Source: Diphasiastrum complanatum (Eukaryota; Streptophyta; Lycopodiopsida; Lycopodiales; Lycopodiaceae). Taken from it: a DNA stretch of 64,000 nt. Positions 1-11,334 of the stretch are shown piece after piece. Location: positions 3,711,547 to 3,775,546 of the forward strand of contig CM055108.1 in NCBI GenBank assembly GCA_029204225.1, in the 5' to 3' direction. A program made the translations under genes and the position numbers. Under the pieces are notes generated by a model. It had not been told where the DNA came from and did no database searches. It was given only the letters and a program-made list of their open reading frames with translations. The number at the start of each line of letters is the position of its first letter. Position 1 is the first letter of the stretch.

Positions 1-1090
1 GAATTTAGGATTTTTTTTTTTTCACCTTAGTTGACCTGATTGTGAGTACCCGCATACTTGACTCGGAAGGTTTATGAACTACTCGCACAAACTTGTACCC
101 ATGGAACTAGAACCCGTGGGAATGACTTGCATAGGAAGTACTCGCACACGACTCGGGGTGAAAAATGACTCGTACATGAGAACTTACTCGCACACTATGA
201 AAATGACTCGCCCACAAGATGACTCGCACAAGAAGCTCAGTACCCGCACATGCTAAAATGACTCGTATAAGAAGTTCAGTACCCGCACATGCTAAAATGA
301 CTTGCACAAAAAGCTCAATACCCGCACAGGCAAAAATGACTTGCATAAGAAGCTCAGTACCCGCACATGCTAAAATGACTGGCATAAGAAGCTCAGTACC
401 CACACAAGCTAAAATGACTCGTAAGAAGATTAGTACCCGCACAGGCAAAAATGACTTGCATAAGAAACTCAGTACCCGCATAGGCTAAAATGACTTGTAC
501 ATGTCAAAAGAAGGAGGTGAAAAACATCTCATAATGACTCGCACAAACCCGAAAATGACTCGCACAGGTTTGAAAGGTTTTCCAAAAGAACTAGAAATGA
601 CTCGCACAGGGGAACAATTCAAAATGACTCGCACTGAGTTGAAAGATGACTTGCACTGAGTTGGAAGATGACTCTCACAGACCTGGAAATGACTCGCACA
701 GCTCAAAAAATGACTCGTGCAAGGTTGGAAGATGACTCGCACACGAAGATGACTTATGCAAGGAAACTTACTACTCGCACATGACTCATACAAAAGATGA
801 CTCAGAAGTGACAAAAAAGGACTCGCACAACAAATCTTGAGGTGTAGAGGTAATGACTCAGAAGTGACAAAATGACTTGTACAACACAAAAATGACGCAC
901 ACGTCAAAAAAGGATTCGCACAAATGATTCGCACAACCTATTCGCACAAGACTAGGGGCGGATTCTTGCTCAAAAACCACACAAATGATTTGCACAACAG
1001 ACCTTGAAATGACTCGCACAGTTGTGGAACTGCCTTGGGATGACTCGCACAAAGGGTAGGCAACTCGCACACGGCCTTAAATCACCTACT
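1..1090. repeat. Degenerate minisatellite of TGACTCGCACA-type units
   Basis: The motif AATGACTCGCACA and close variants (TGACTTGCACA, TGACTCGTACA) recur dozens of times. From about 218 to 490 they form a more regular array of seven or so units of about 39 bp, each holding one TGACTYGCA core and one AGTACCCGCACA segment. To the right the spacing loosens to 15-40 bp. Long open frames on both strands here are by-products of the repeat and are not called as genes. Confidence 0.85.
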
Positions 1091-1309
1091 CGCACAACCT
1101 TATTTTGGAGGGAAAACATCTTTTTTTTTAATCTAAGTCCTATTATCTCAGTGAAATAGAACAGCTACAGGAACTCTCAAAGCTCACTCTCTGCCAATAC
1201 ACAGTCTGCTCTTGCACTCTGCTATTGTCATTTGCTTGTCAAAGAAATCGCCCAACTGCAGAAATGCGTGATGCAAACATCCTTGAGCCATTGAGCCATT
1301 ACTGATCTC

Positions 1310-1540
1310 GTTGTTCCATTGTTATTCAAAAACCCAACGGGGTTGGCTCAGTTGGTTGGCTTGGCATCCAAAGTTTCTTTGGTCCCAGGTTCGAGCCTCC
1401 CCTTGGAAACCAAGAAGCATTGTTATTCAAAAGAAGAGGGGTTGGTTGAGTTGGTTAGCTTGGCATCCAAAGTTTCATTGGTCCCAAGTTCGAGCCTCCC
1501 CTTGAAAACCAAGAAGCATTGTTATTCAAAAGAGTTGACT
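1310..1540 (+). repeat. Tandem pair of tRNA-like (SINE-type) units
   Basis: Two copies about 99 bp apart (1339-1402 and 1438-1501) start GGGGTTGG, carry an A-box-like GGCTCAGTTGGTTGGC (diverged in the second copy), continue through TTGGCATCCAAAG, and end in a B-box-like GGTTCGAGCCTCCCC. Each is followed by AACCAAGAAGCATTGTTATTC. The A and B box order and spacing fit an RNA polymerase III promoter derived from a tRNA. Acceptor-stem pairing is only partial, so they are not called as tRNA genes. A tRNA-derived SINE head or a tandemly duplicated tRNA pseudogene are both possible. Confidence 0.6.
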
Positions 1541-1715
1541 TCATCACCGATCCTTCTGCCATCACAGCACAAGTCAGAGGTAATGGAGATAGGTCCATCG
1601 GTGCCTAAGCTTTTAAGGATGAACTATAATTGAAAGAGCAACCGTGAGGCACTCCATCTCTGCTATCTCCCTTGTTGTGTGAGAATTGGCCTCTGAGCAG
1701 GTCAGAGATGGAGAC

Positions 1716-1812
1716 CACTTTGACGTTGGAAAGACAAAACTAACGCTGGAAAGAGCCAGACGAGCAATCCAACTCAAAACTGACGTTGGAAAGAGCCAGA
1801 CGAGCAAGGAAA
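1716..1812. repeat. Short direct repeats
   Basis: The phrase GACGTTGGAAAGAGCCAGACGAGCA recurs two to three times in partly diverged form with a period of about 50 bp. No coding function is visible. Confidence 0.55.
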
Positions 1813-2194
1813 TCAAACCTGCTCAAAACGCTGCTGATGGCCTTGTGGAACGCTGGTGACAACGACTGTGAAACATCTAAAAAACATCTGATGAACGTAG
1901 TAGGCTCCTCAAATCAGATCAGATCAGCTCAAAAACACGTCCTATTGCTTGATTGCTAGTAAAACATCCACGACCATGTTACAGGCAGCTCGAGAAGGAA
2001 CTGTTGGGCAAGAAAAACCTGAGGAAATCGTTGCAGCAGTCCATGGTTTGACGGTGGTTAGCAATGCTTGGAAAGAAGATGATGCAAATTTGAAGGTCCA
2101 TGAGAGTAGCCATTCAAGCTTTGAGAATTTTGAGAATAGGGGTCCTCCGGATGCTATTGAGGGTTACGTGCGGCAATAGTTTCCAGGAAGAGGG

Positions 2195-2374
2195 CGAATC
2201 AGTTCTTTCAAGGAGCAAGACGACCCACTCAGCGCATTAGACATTGATAAGCCAATCAATATGAAACTGAAAGCTGCTCTAACGCGAATTAGTTCTTTCA
2301 AGGTGCAAGACGACCCACTGAGCGCATTAGACATTGATAAGCCAATCAATATGAAGCTGAAAGCTGCTCTGACG
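2195..2374. repeat. 90-bp perfect-period tandem duplication
   Basis: Positions 2195-2284 and 2285-2374 are two head-to-tail copies that differ at only a few bases (for example GAATCAG versus GAATTAG, and AAACTG versus AAGCTG). Both copies stay open in one plus frame because the period is a multiple of three, but no known domain is recognisable. A recent slippage or unequal-crossover duplication is the simplest reading. Confidence 0.8.
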
Positions 2375-2661
2375 CCATGGCACTCGGAAGAAACATGGCA
2401 TCCATGTCTCTTGGGTGGACAATTCCGATATGGTACCTTCACCAAATGGTCTCCAGCGCTCAAAAACCCTCTATGAGCTCAAAAACTGTATATGATCCCT
2501 CTTAAGGCATAAAGCAAGCAAAGAAGGGTTGCTCGAAGAAAGAAACCAAAAAGCAAAAATCAGCAAGCAACAAAAAGAAACCAACAAGCGACAAAAGAAA
2601 TCAACAAAAAGAAATTAGCAAGCAAGAAATAGCTTAAAAAAAAAGAGAAATCCAGAAAAGA

Positions 2662-3330
2662 GCACCAACGGCACCAATGTTGGATCTTTAGCATCCTTCC
2701 AAAGTTATGGCTTCTCCCAACTAACCCTCACTAAGGCTATTTTTAGCTAGCATGGATATGGACGCAAGAAGATAGTCATGAGTACGGTGGTGAGTATTCT
2801 GATGGGTAAGATCCGCTCTTCTCTCTTTTCTCTCCTTAGCTTCTAACAAATGACGGCTTAACCTAAAAGATAAAACCCTAAACTAAATCTCCTCCTCTAA
2901 GGCTTACCCTACTAAAGAATAGAGGGCCTAGATTAACTTAACTTGTTGCGAGATGAATAATATACAATATAATGTGAGTAACACACTATATGAAACCACA
3001 CAAGGGAGAACACTCAGAGATAAAAATAGGCATGTATTGCAAATGAGATTCTTCTCGAAGATGGATTCCACTCCTATTTATACTTGGAGTGGTGGTCACT
3101 TAAAGAAATGCACTGTGGGACAAGTAAGCCACATAGACTAACTTAACTTTGAATTAGACTGGTGCCATGGGACAAACCCCCAATAGGCCTTTGTGACCAA
3201 CTTTTACTTAACTTGAAATTACATATCTATGTGCAGTGCCCATGACAATTTAAACTTAAAACTGAATCATTAACTTAAGCCATTACGGATAAAATAAAAG
3301 CCTAAACTTGATGGGCAAGTTCCGCGTTTA
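2662..3330 (-). mobile_element. LTR with gypsy-type primer-binding site (truncated element)
   Basis: Read on the minus strand, an LTR ends in CCAACA at 2678. It is followed by TTGGTGCCGTTGGTGC (2677-2662), which resembles the primer-binding site of many plant Ty3-gypsy elements. A TATAAATA box lies on the minus strand near 3078, as expected for an LTR promoter. The upstream end of the LTR is not resolved and is placed only roughly. The internal region (2480-2660) is purine-rich and has no recognisable coding sequence, so the element is truncated. Confidence 0.55.
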
Positions 3331-3394
3331 AATTCTATCCTGCTTGTATTTTTAAAGATGTTCTGTAGGATGGCTAGAATATTCCTTCGGATCA

Positions 3395-4256
3395 AGACAA
3401 GGTGATCTATACCAAGCAAAAATCATCAACAACTACGATACTTTACTGAATGCATTCAAGAATGAAAATCATTTGTGGCATAGATGAATGTATCATCTGA
3501 ACATGAGGAGTCTCTACGACATGAGCATAAAGGAACTTGTGAGTGGTCTGAAGATTACAAGTCCAGACTCTGACTTCTGCAAAGCCTGTCAGAAGGGCAA
3601 GCAACATTGAAGTCCATTTGTACATGAAGAAAGAAGAGCCAAGGACATCCTTGAGCTAGTTCACTCAGATGTCTGTGGATAGATGAAAGTCGACTCCCTT
3701 TCTGGATCAAGATATTTCTCAACATTCATAGATGACTACAACAGGATGACAACAATATACTATTTGAAGAAAAAGTCCGTAGATATTGTTGGACTTATCT
3801 TCTAAAGAGTGAAGATTCCATATTTGATGTCTTTCTCAAGTTCAAGAATGTTGTGGAGAGTCAATTTAACATGAAGATCAAGTGCTTAAAGTTGGCAAAT
3901 GAAGACCTATCAACAAAGTTCAAAAAATTTCGTGTGGCAGATAAGATCAAGAGGGAGCTTTCAAACCTCAAAGTTTATACATTGTGTGGAAGTGAGGAAG
4001 ATCAATATTTTTGAATGAGCTAAATCCATGAGGGTGAATTCAAATCTTCCTAAGTCATTTTGGGGTGAAGCTTTGATGTGTGCTAACTTTGTTTGCACTA
4101 GGTACTCAAATGAAGAGTTGGATGGTAAGAGTTCATTTGAGACCCCTACCCGTTCCAGCTCAGACACAGAAAGCAACAAGTCTCAATCACCGATAGTGCT
4201 TCCACAAGCGAAGAAGACCAAGATGATGGTCGTCGACCAAGGGCACAAGTCTTAGG
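3395..4256 (+). mobile_element. Decayed Ty1-copia pol fragment (GAG-pre-integrase and integrase)
   Basis: Plus-strand translation gives, across stops and frameshifts, a GAG-pre-integrase stretch with ENHLWHR and LNMRSL (about 3460-3530) and a CKACQKGKQH remnant of the integrase zinc region. An integrase core follows with LVHSDVCG and SRYFSTFIDDYNRM (about 3650-3750). Near 4028 LPKSFWGEAL marks the end of the core. These are established copia motifs. The reading is interrupted many times, so this is a dead fragment. It abuts an oppositely oriented copia fragment at about 4260-4310. Confidence 0.75.
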
Positions 4257-4312
4257 CATCTTCGAGCAGCACAAAGGATGACGTCTAGGTCACAATTGCA
4301 AGCCATTGGCGT

Positions 4313-5595
4313 CTATATCCAAAGCATTGCAAGTCGATAATATGGGTGCGAGTCAAGCTGGCAGGTCTTAGCTACAGATAGAAGATCTTTATCAAGAGTA
4401 GGGACATAGAGAACTTCCTCCAGTTTCTTGTCTCCCTGATTCGTGTCTAGCCATAATACACCAGTTCCATCAACCATGTGTTTAGAACCGTCTCCAAGTA
4501 TAATGAATCTCGAATCATTCGTCTTCTTGTACTCAGACAAAATTTGTTTTGAGAAAACAAAATGTGAGGTGGCTTCCAATCAAGTACTACCTCTCGAATT
4601 GAATTAGATGAACAACATAGATCAATACTAACATAAGTTGTTGAATTCCTTGTTGCCCTATCTTCTGCTACTTTGGAACATTCTGCTTTGTCTTCGACAT
4701 AGTTTGAATCTGAAGGTTCACTTCGATTCTGCTTTTTTTTGTTTCTGGGATTCTGATAACATTCTATTGCTGCATGACCCCGTTTATGACAATGAATACA
4801 TTCAATCCTTGGATTTAGCCAATACTTTTCTTTTGTGTGACCTGATCTTCTGCATCTGTTGTAGATCTTCTTATCACCAGAATTCTTATGTTGTTTTCCA
4901 TATTGTTGTTCATTAGTCTTAGACTCATTCCTTTTAGACGACTCCCTCTTAAACCTAGACTTCCTACAAGATTTATTCTTCTGAGTAAATAGAGCATTTT
5001 CAAAATCACCATTTTCACCATAGCGTTCACGAGCTTCTACTTCTTTCTTCACTCCATCTATTGCCTTTCGAAGTGTCATTGTCGCATCTTTCGCCAATAA
5101 GGTTCGAGTTTTGTGGAATGACCTGGGTAAGGCCCGAAGAAAATAACTAAGCTATTTTTCCTTAGAAATTGTATTTTCTACACCAAAATTCTGCAAAGAA
5201 CTAAATAGATCTTTAATCTTTTGCACAAATGTGTTCAGGTCTTTGTCGTCCCACTGTAGGTAAGTTAATTGGTCTTCCAAGGACATGATTTGATTACGAG
5301 ATCGAGTCTCATTCTTGGTTTGTGATTCTTCCCATAAATCCTTTGCATTTGAAATTGATGTAAGATCCAGCATTATATTGTCATGCACTAAAGACGCAAT
5401 AATTGTTATAGCTTTGTCATTTTTTAGACTCCATTCTCGAAATTCTTTGCTAGGAGTAGCTTTTGGTTCTACCCATTGTCATAGACCTTCGCCCTTCAAC
5501 AAGAGTGAAGTCTTTAATTTCCAAATCAAGTAGTTTGAATCTTCTGGGTCCAAGATTGTAGTGATCTTAGCTTGAATATTGGTGATTGATGACAT
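4313..5595 (-). mobile_element. Ty1-copia gag-protease fragment, minus strand, broken
   Basis: Minus-strand coding starts at 5595 with MSSITNIQAKI and runs through a UBN2-type gag (QLTYLQWDDKDLNTFVQKIK, about 5250). A zinc knuckle of the form C-x2-C-x4-H-x4-C (CIHCHKRGHAAIEC) lies near 4800. A protease stretch (SHFVFSK, ILGDGSKHMVDG, LEEVLYVPTLDKDLLSVA) ends near 4313. In-frame stops and a damaged catalytic LD-T-G region show it is inactive. Integrase and RT are missing because the element is cut at the junction with the plus-strand copia fragment. Its primer site lies next to it at 5697-5708. Confidence 0.8.
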
Positions 5596-5694
5596 CTTCT
5601 ATTTTTGAATAACCTCCAGATAGCGGCTTATTGATGGATGTATGAAAAATGTTGAGAGGGATTCGAAGATAACACTGTATCAACTTTTAATTCC

Positions 5695-5745
5695 GTATGC
5701 TCTGATACCACTGTATCATATATATTTCTGTAAGCTTTGATACCA
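5695..5745 (-). promoter_or_regulatory. Two copia primer-binding-site copies
   Basis: GCTCTGATACCA (5698-5709) and GCTTTGATACCA (about 5731-5742) are the reverse complement of the TGGTATCAGAGC motif, the usual copia primer site matching initiator tRNA-Met. They sit upstream of the minus-strand gag start at 5595. Two copies about 33 bp apart suggest a local duplication or the ends of two minus-strand elements. Confidence 0.6.
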
Positions 5746-6529
5746 CTACAAGACGGGTCTTTTGGCCTTTTAATATTGTAATAGTAGAAATCTAACTGTT
5801 TATGACCGTTGATATTCAAATAGACGCTCTATTTTCAGGCTCAAATAAATATTGTTCGCGAATATTTCGCGACTGTCTGTCTCTTTGTCGCAACTTCATG
5901 TTTCGCGAATTGTTTGCGACACTTGTCTATTCGTGACATTTTGTCTTTCGCAAATTGTTCGCGATAGATGACAATTCTTGAGCTTGAAGAAGGAAGCTAG
6001 AATATTTCGCCACAGGATTCTGTTCGTAAATTTTTCGAGCTTCAACAAGAAGGCCACGAGCTTCCACAAGACACTGTTTTGCAAATCTTTCATGAATCTT
6101 TCAGGTTAGTCACGAATAGAAAAGTATCGAGTTCGCGTCCGTTTCTTTCTCATCCTTTGTCAAGTAAACTGCGCACTTTGTTGGCAGAATCAAGATCTAT
6201 CTTATCAATTGTTCTACATTTATTGCGTTCAGTATTATGCCAGTATGAATGCTTCTCTGTAACGCTTTTGTAACTGATAATCTCTTACTATTTTCTTGAT
6301 ATTCAATGCTTTTAATGTTTGCTCTAATTATTGTAGTAATAATGATTTCAAAGCTAGTTACTATAAGATCGAATGTATATCGTTTTTCTCGAAATTGATA
6401 GGCGTAGTCATGCATAGAGAAAGAGGAAGATAGTTTATTCCGCTGCGCACGATAAGTTATAATTCTTGTCATTCGAATTCTTTTTATTTGATTCTATTCG
6501 GTCTATTCTTTTCACACCTCTTTCCAACA
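5745..6529 (+). mobile_element. 5' LTR region of plus-strand copia element 3
   Basis: The region ends in TTTCCAACA at 6529 and is followed directly by TAGTATCAGAGC (6530-6541), a copia primer site with one change. Its 3' half (GCGTAGTCATGC through TTATTCCGCTGCGCACGA) matches the LTR ending at 8396, so both elements belong to one family. Its 5' half is rich in TTCGCGAA-type motifs (5850-5965). The left boundary is not resolved. Confidence 0.65.
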
Positions 6530-6717
6530 TAGTATCAGAGCGTTGATTCTTCAAGGCCTAATACTATTATATCGAAGCAACAGCTCTAATACTTGATATC
6601 TTTTGCGATATCAAATTATTCTTTAGTTAGAATCAATTTGTTTCCATATCAGAAATTTGATTTCCAATTGTAGCGCAGTACGGTATCTCTCTTAACGTCG
6701 ACAAACTAAAGTTCCAG

Positions 6718-7660
6718 ATGGATTCTCAAAGTAAAGTCGGTCTTATCGCAGATAAGCTGAATGGATCCAATTATCATTTATGAAAATTTAAAATGAAGAC
6801 CTTGCTAATCGCCAATGAGTTGTGGGATGTTGTTACAGGTATCGAAGTGAAGCCTGAAGATGACATAGATGACTCAAAGTGAAAATCAAAAGATGGTAAA
6901 GCTTTTGCACTTATTATCCTCAATATATCAGATACTCAGATTGGCCACATAGTTGAAGCCAAAACTTCGAAAGAAGTTTGGGACTTCTTGAGCTCACCAT
7001 ATGATGTGAGAGACGTAACTACCAAATTACATCTTCAAAGAAAAATCTTTACACTCAAGATGTCGAACAATGATTCTCTTTAGAATCATGTAAACCAGAT
7101 TAAGAATCTCTTGCAACAGATGGCCGTTGTCGGAGCAGTCATTGACGATCAAGACGCAGTTATGACATTGCTTTAAACTCTGCCCTCTACATATGAGTCT
7201 GAGTGATGATCATCACGACACACTCAGATTTAACTCTTACTAGAGTTATCACTATATTGTTGCAAGAAGATAATTGAAGAAGTCAAGACGCTTCGTCTAC
7301 CTCTTCGTCTCATGTTCTATATATCAATAAGTGCTCAATATGAGAAGCAGAAAAGCTCCAAGCAGTCTGCATCGAATCATAAACAGACTCAAAGTCAAGA
7401 ACAATCATTGAATCCAAATTCGTCGAAGAAAAAGATGTTTTGTAGGTATTGCAAATGCAATAACCATGAGATTAATGATTGCTGAATTCTCAAAGCAAAG
7501 AATGCAACCAAGTAACCTGATCAACAAGTAAATACAATTACAGCATCTCCTGAAGTCGAAATGGACGATGACGCTTTTATGGATAACGACAAAAATGCGA
7601 ATTCAGATGATTTATGGTTTCTGGATTCTGGAGCTACTCAACATATGACCAACGTTAACT
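6718..7660 (+). pseudogene. Copia gag-protease pseudogene (element 3)
   Basis: A reading starting MDSQSKVGLIADKLNGSNYH is recognisable as copia gag, with later KEVWDFLSS, LQRKIFTLKMSNNDSL and QIKNLLQQMAVVG. It reaches a zinc-knuckle-like CRYCKCNNHEINDC (about 7440) and the protease motif WFLDSGATQHMT (about 7615-7650). Several in-frame stops (for example at about 6781 and 7081) break it. The reading stops soon after the protease active site, and the next LTR of the same family starts a few hundred bases on. The rest of pol has been lost. Confidence 0.8.
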
Positions 7661-7911
7661 GCAGCGAAGGCTGACGTCGCGACCTTCTCACACTTATCCC
7701 ATACACTGTGCAATCAGATTTGACAATGACAGCAGCCACTTACGATCTCCCACAGACAGCACATCCAACTTTGTACTTACTTCATCTACATACCTGTAGA
7801 AAATTATATATGTATTGAATACCATCTGCGTATTCAAGGTGTGTGATAACAATATCAGAAGTTTATCAGAGAGAGACGAAGTAGATGCTTTTGCGCATCG
7901 ATTCTTTGTAT

Positions 7912-8396
7912 TGTTAGTCAAAGGCTTATCACCTTTTACAGATTGTGTGATTAGCTTTGTGAAGCATGCGGTTTCGTCCGCTATTGTCTAGTGCTCACCT
8001 GCATTATTGGCCTGTATATTTCACTATACTTAATTTGATTACAGTTTTTGCGTAATTTGGTAGTTTGCTCTTCGCGAATTATTATTAGCCTAGCTATTCA
8101 CGACTAATATTTAGTCTTGCCTTTCACGACTAATTTGCAACTGATAATTTGTCTAGTTGTTCGTAACAAATTATCTTTCGGATGTTTTGTGCTTAATGTT
8201 TGGCTACGTAATCGGATCGAACGTGATTTCTATCACTAACGTTCTGTTTGTGTATGATAAGCGTAGTCATGCTTAGGGAAAGAGTAAGATAGCTTATTCC
8301 GCTGCGCACGAACACTTTCCTTTCGAGTTCGCTTCTTTTCATGTTTGTTTCTTTTTGAGATATCCTTTTGTTTCTCACACCCCTCTTTCTCCAACA
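7912..8396 (+). mobile_element. 5' LTR of plus-strand copia element 4
   Basis: A stretch beginning TGTTAGTC (about 7912) and ending CTCCAACA (8396) is followed by a perfect TGGTATCAGAGC primer site (8397-8408). The 3' half is homologous to the LTR ending at 6529. The left end is inferred from the TG start only. No 3' partner LTR is seen because the element is truncated at about 9606. Confidence 0.65.
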
Positions 8397-8531
8397 TGGT
8401 ATCAGAGCTTTTACGGTAACAAGACTCTACTAGCCGATAGAGTAATTGTCTTCTTGTTCTGTAATTTAGCATCAGATTTTCATACTTAAGTCACTGATAG
8501 TTATTTATATTACCTGGACTAATCTTCCATA

Positions 8532-9606
8532 TGGATTCCCAAGGGAAAGCCAGTCCTATCATGGACAAGCTTGATGGAGCCAATTACCATCTATGGAAAT
8601 TTAAGACAAAAATAGTGCTAATGGCTAAAGAGTTGTTACACGCACAGAAGGGAAACCCGAAGTAGACGACGCAACAATCGCCATATGGAAACTGAAGGAT
8701 GGAAAGGCTTTTGCGATGATCATCCTCAACATTTAGAATACTTAGATCAGCCATGTATCCGAAGCCCAGACATCCAAAGAAGTTTGGGACATCTTGAGCA
8801 CACTATAAGAAGTGTGAGATATAGCTTCCAAGCTACATCTCAGAAAAAAATTTTACTCCCTCAAGATGACAGATTATGATTCCCTGTAGAATCACATCAA
8901 TCAATTCAAGAACCTGCTGAAGCAAATGGCCGATGTCGAATCTATCATCGACGATCAAGACGCAATGATGCAATTGCTTACAAGCTTGCCAAGCTCATAC
9001 AAACAACTGGATGATGATCATCACGACACATCCAGAACTGACTCTTTTGAGAGTCATTACAATGTTGTTGCAGGAAGACACGCAGAGGAACGAAGCCTCA
9101 AGTTCCTCAACTGATTCTCACGCTTTGTACACCAACAAGAGCACGACTAAGAGGAAAAAGAAGAAAGGCCCGAAGCAATCAAAGCAAGATCAGAAACCAG
9201 CATAGCACAAAGAACAGTCGAATTCGCAGACAAGAAGAAACTGTTCTGCAGATACTACAAACAAAACAACCACGAGATTCAAGACTGTCGAATACTACAA
9301 GCAAAGAACAACAACAAGGGACAGTCGAATCAAGTGGCCAATACAGCTACAGAAGCTCCACAGCCCATTCAAGAAGCGGATCATGATGCCTTCGTGACCA
9401 GCCATCAAGGAGCATCCAACAATAGTTCTTGGTTCTTGGATTCTGGTGCCACTCAGTATATGACCAGTCTCATTGGCTATTTCGAGTCCTATACACATTA
9501 CAATACCAACAAATATGTTTACCTTGGCGATAATAGCACACAAGCTATTAAAGGTGATGTACCTGTAAGATTAAGCTTTGCAAATGATCAATCCAATTGG
9601 CCGTGA
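8532..9606 (+). pseudogene. Copia gag-protease pseudogene (element 4)
   Basis: The reading starts MDSQGKASPIMDKLDGANYH, a paralogue of the element 3 gag. It continues with KEVWDILST, KNLLKQMADVES and DDQDAMMQLLTSLPSSYKQL, a lysine-rich linker (about 9150-9200), and a zinc-knuckle-like CRYYKQNNHEIQDC (about 9250). The protease follows with SSWFLDSGATQYMTSLIGYF (about 9425-9485). Stops and small frameshifts occur. Coding similarity ends at about 9606, where a Mutator-like element begins. Integrase, RT and RNase H are absent. Confidence 0.8.
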
Positions 9607-9609
9607 GCA

Positions 9610-9988
9610 TGTTCCTTTCACACATCAATGCTTTCGACCTGTGGAAGAAATTCAAGAAAAGATAGAAGAAATAATTGTTGAGCATCGAGTGATGCTAGTT
9701 TGTATACGGTCTTCGTTTTTTGGAAAGAGTAGATGTCATGTGAAGGAATACATCTGCCACAGAGGAAAGAAAAGATCTACCACACAAGTTTCACACATTC
9801 TACCGCACAGGAGTTGTAGAGTGGGATGTCCTTTTCGAGTAAGAGTTACTATCCCAGTAAATACAAAAGACATGGCATGTATCCAAATGTATGCTGTGCA
9901 TGAGTACCATCACCCCGAATCAGAAGAGGATATACTATATTTGCATCCACATCCCCTTGTGGTGCACGAGTGTGAGAGAGATCTATAG
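9610..9988 (+). pseudogene. Mutator-like element: FAR1/zinc-cluster-like N-terminal segment
   Basis: An open reading (about 9578-9988) contains an ordered cysteine/histidine set: C in YICHRGKK, then HRSCRVGCPF, then VHEYHHPE. It resembles the WRKY/GCM-type zinc cluster at the N terminus of FAR1-like and Mutator-like transposases, which binds the terminal inverted repeats. It precedes the DDE domain in the same orientation. The start codon is uncertain because the first residues overlap the end of the copia fragment. I infer that it is the DNA-binding part of the transposase. Confidence 0.6.
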
Positions 9989-10439
9989 GCATACAGGGAG
10001 GCATCTCAACTATCCAATGCATCCATCCATCGGGCACCCTTCTTGAAAGCACAAGTCAGTGAGGCAGATCAAGCATGCTTTAGATTTTTTCTCATCCCAA
10101 AGGAAATATCCCAATTGTCGTTCAAGCTGAAAACGAAAGGTAATTTGATGCATAGTATATTGCATGTAATCTATACCTTCTTCTTTTTTTTCTTCATCTT
10201 TACAAAATGGATGGGGTTAATAAAAAAAAAAGTCACGCATGGGACAGATACCTTTAGCTCGGATGACTGGAGGAGCTTGAACTTGGAGGCCGAACAACTG
10301 CAAGATAGTGGGAAGGTATTGTGATTAGTAAATTAAAGTAGTCACGTGTAACATCATCTAGCATTGTGATTTATTAATTTTGCTCATGTCTTTAACATAA
10401 GCTCCTATAACAAGTCATCTACTATCAACCATATAACCC

Positions 10440-11298
10440 TGAACATGAGGAGGAAAGTAAGAGGCCATTCGTACTTGTCTTGCAAGATCTATGGATGTTA
10501 GATATTGCTCGACGTTTTACCAAAGATAGTGCATGGGCTGTTGACTCAACCTTCAAGACAAACCAATTTAATTTCTCCTTATTTGGGGCGGTTGTCCCAA
10601 ATAAGGCTGGCCATGCCATGCCAATTTGGTTCATGTTGTGTTCGGATGATAAAGGACAACAACATCAGAATATTGCACTACGTCTAACATTTCAAGCAGT
10701 ATTCGATGGACTTGGATCCATAAGGCCGCATGCTATTGTTATAGACAAGTCCATAACAGAACTACATGCCATAACGGAAATTGTAGCAAATGACAAGGCA
10801 TGTTGGATAATGGATGGAGAAAATCGTAAGATGTTGGTATGCAATATACTTCTTTGCACGTTTCATGCCAAAAAGGCATGGGTGGAGACTCTATTGCCAA
10901 AAGTCCCAGTAGATGAAAAAGATGCCCTTTACAAAGACATGTGTGACTTATTGCAGACTTCTTCTAAAGAAGAGTTCGATGGACTAGTGTAGTCATTTAA
11001 CCAGAAGTATGCACATTCGATTGATGTTTTACAATATGTTCATAAGGGGTGGACTGGAAAAGATGTTGTTTGGAGGCAAATGTGGCCAAAATGGGGGCGA
11101 TTATTTCCACACAGACATGTGGACACGACAAATTTGATTGAGAGGACATGGCATCACCTAAAATATAGTGTCCTTGGGGGAAAAGTGAATCGCAAGGTTA
11201 CGGAGCTCGTCAGCTGTTTGATCGAATCATCTGCGACGGGCACACATCGTGGTGGAATGATGTTGGAACATTACAAACTAAAGCAAATAATTGGTTAG
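10440..11298 (+). pseudogene. Mutator-like transposase, DDE (MULE) domain
   Basis: The open frame 10480-10992 holds the first catalytic-type Asp in WAVDSTFKTN, a second in AIVIDKSITE, and the CTFHAKKAW segment typical of MULE transposases. A stop interrupts at about 10990 (after DGLV). The same frame resumes with NQKYAHSIDVLQ and reaches a likely third acidic residue in TTNLIERTWHHLKY (about 11,120). Family knowledge makes this a cut-and-paste transposase acting on terminal inverted repeats. The stop and the broken SWIM-to-C-terminal reading mean it is probably inactive unless introns restore it. Confidence 0.8.
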
Positions 11299-11334
11299 TG
11301 GAAACATTACATTCACTTTTAACATATAATTTTT

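Noticed and set aside
74-1070. Open readings on both strands with repeating RVILACAGTELL-like peptides
   Set aside because: They arise from the TGACTCGCACA tandem array. Both strands and several frames are open at once, and no start context or domain supports a protein.
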